NCBI GenBank assembly: GCA_016649895.1
Contig: JAENWR010000009.1
Coordinates: 1-60,667, forward strand
Origin: Acidimicrobiia bacterium
GTDB lineage: Bacteria > Actinomycetota > Acidimicrobiia > Acidimicrobiales > SKKL01
Direction: 5' to 3'
Length of the DNA stretch: 60,667 nt
Part shown: positions 60,317 to 60,667 of the stretch, piece by piece
Position numbering within the stretch: the stretch's first letter is position 1
Layout of the letters: every line of letters begins with the position of its first letter
Made by a program: the position numbers and the translations under genes
The notes under the pieces: generated by a model
Database searches by the model: none
What the model saw: only the letters and a program-made list of their open reading frames with translations
What the model was told of the DNA's origin: nothing

Positions 60317-60667
60317 TCCCCGCCGCCTTCGACTACGTGCGGGCCGAGTCGACCGAGCACGCCATCTCGCTGCTCGGCGAACACGGCGACGAGGCCAAGA
60401 TCCTTGCCGGGGGCCACTCGCTCATCCCCATGATGCGCCTCCGCCTGGCGGTGCCGTCGGTGCTCGTCGACGTGGGCCGCGTCGGTGACCTCTCCTACAT
60501 CCGCGACGCAGGCGACCACGTCGCCATCGGTGCCCTCACCCGTCACCGCGACATCGAGATCTCAAGCGTGCTACGGGCCGATGCCCCCATTCTCGCCCAC
60601 GCCGCCTCGCACGTGGGCGACCCGCAGGTGCGCCACCGCGGCACCATCGGCGGCTCGCTCGCCCACT
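60313..60667 (+). CDS. Carbon-monoxide dehydrogenase-type FAD subunit (cut by window end)
   Basis: FAD-binding middle subunit of the molybdenum hydroxylase. The visible 118 residues show [22 protein letters not shown]-binding [27 protein letters not shown] and [13 protein letters not shown], the second FAD motif, at the very end. The rest and the large subunit would lie beyond the right edge. The small-then-medium order fits several Cox-type operons. Specificity undetermined. Confidence 0.92.

Overview
This is a GC-rich actinobacterial chromosome segment with one tRNA and no rRNA. An Acidimicrobiia-like (Ilumatobacter-type) source is my inference. The actinobacterial call rests on four things. 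The order metG-tatD-rpf-rsmA-ispE ... glmU-prs-rplY-pth-mfd ... mazG-eno-ftsB matches the Mycobacterium Rv1007-Rv1024 neighbourhood. Genes for the actinobacterial mini ribosomal proteins bL37 and bS22 are present. There is an Rpf-type muralytic protein. Many TANNNT boxes lie 6-9 nt before start codons, as expected for leaderless transcripts. Both ends of the window cut genes.

Region 1 (1-27.2 kb) holds nucleoside uptake and catabolism genes mixed with accessory DNA. A broken upp faces deoC and an aldehyde dehydrogenase, with a catalytically empty aldehyde-dehydrogenase relative nearby. Further on are adenosine deaminase and a minus-strand run: BMP lipoprotein, ABC ATPase, two permeases, thymidine phosphorylase, cytidine deaminase. 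Together they would import nucleosides, release base and deoxyribose phosphate, and convert the latter through acetaldehyde. Between them lie an AbrB/PIN toxin-antitoxin pair, acetyltransferases, M23 and M20 peptidases, YqgE, a phytanoyl-CoA dioxygenase-like enzyme, a GntR/membrane-protein pair, a PEP-mutase-family enzyme, MarC and a DsbA-like protein. Four accessory genes here each need one extra base to read through.

Region 2 (27.2-39.8 kb) starts with bL37 and a DCC thiol protein, then ychF, a DUF192 gene, rsmI and murJ, facing gluQ. An RHH/PIN toxin-antitoxin pair and a DUF488 gene follow. Next is a TetR-centred locus with a divergent methyltransferase and a 705-residue hydrolase-glycosyltransferase fusion. 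It ends with an AlbA_2/Schlafen-type ATP-binding protein preceded by six copies of a 12-bp repeat.

Region 3 (39.8-59.8 kb) is the conserved actinobacterial housekeeping block. It is interrupted by an SGNH lipoprotein/metallo-beta-lactamase pair, and by a scarred accessory patch after tRNA-Gln that carries a HicA-like two-gene unit and truncated remnants. GlmU here stops before its acetyltransferase active site.

Region 4 (59.8 kb to the end) begins a carbon-monoxide/xanthine dehydrogenase-type operon: a 2Fe-2S subunit, then an FAD subunit cut by the edge.

The best candidates for something undescribed are the repeat array with the AlbA_2 protein, the TetR/fusion/methyltransferase locus, and the two-gene unit after tRNA-Gln.
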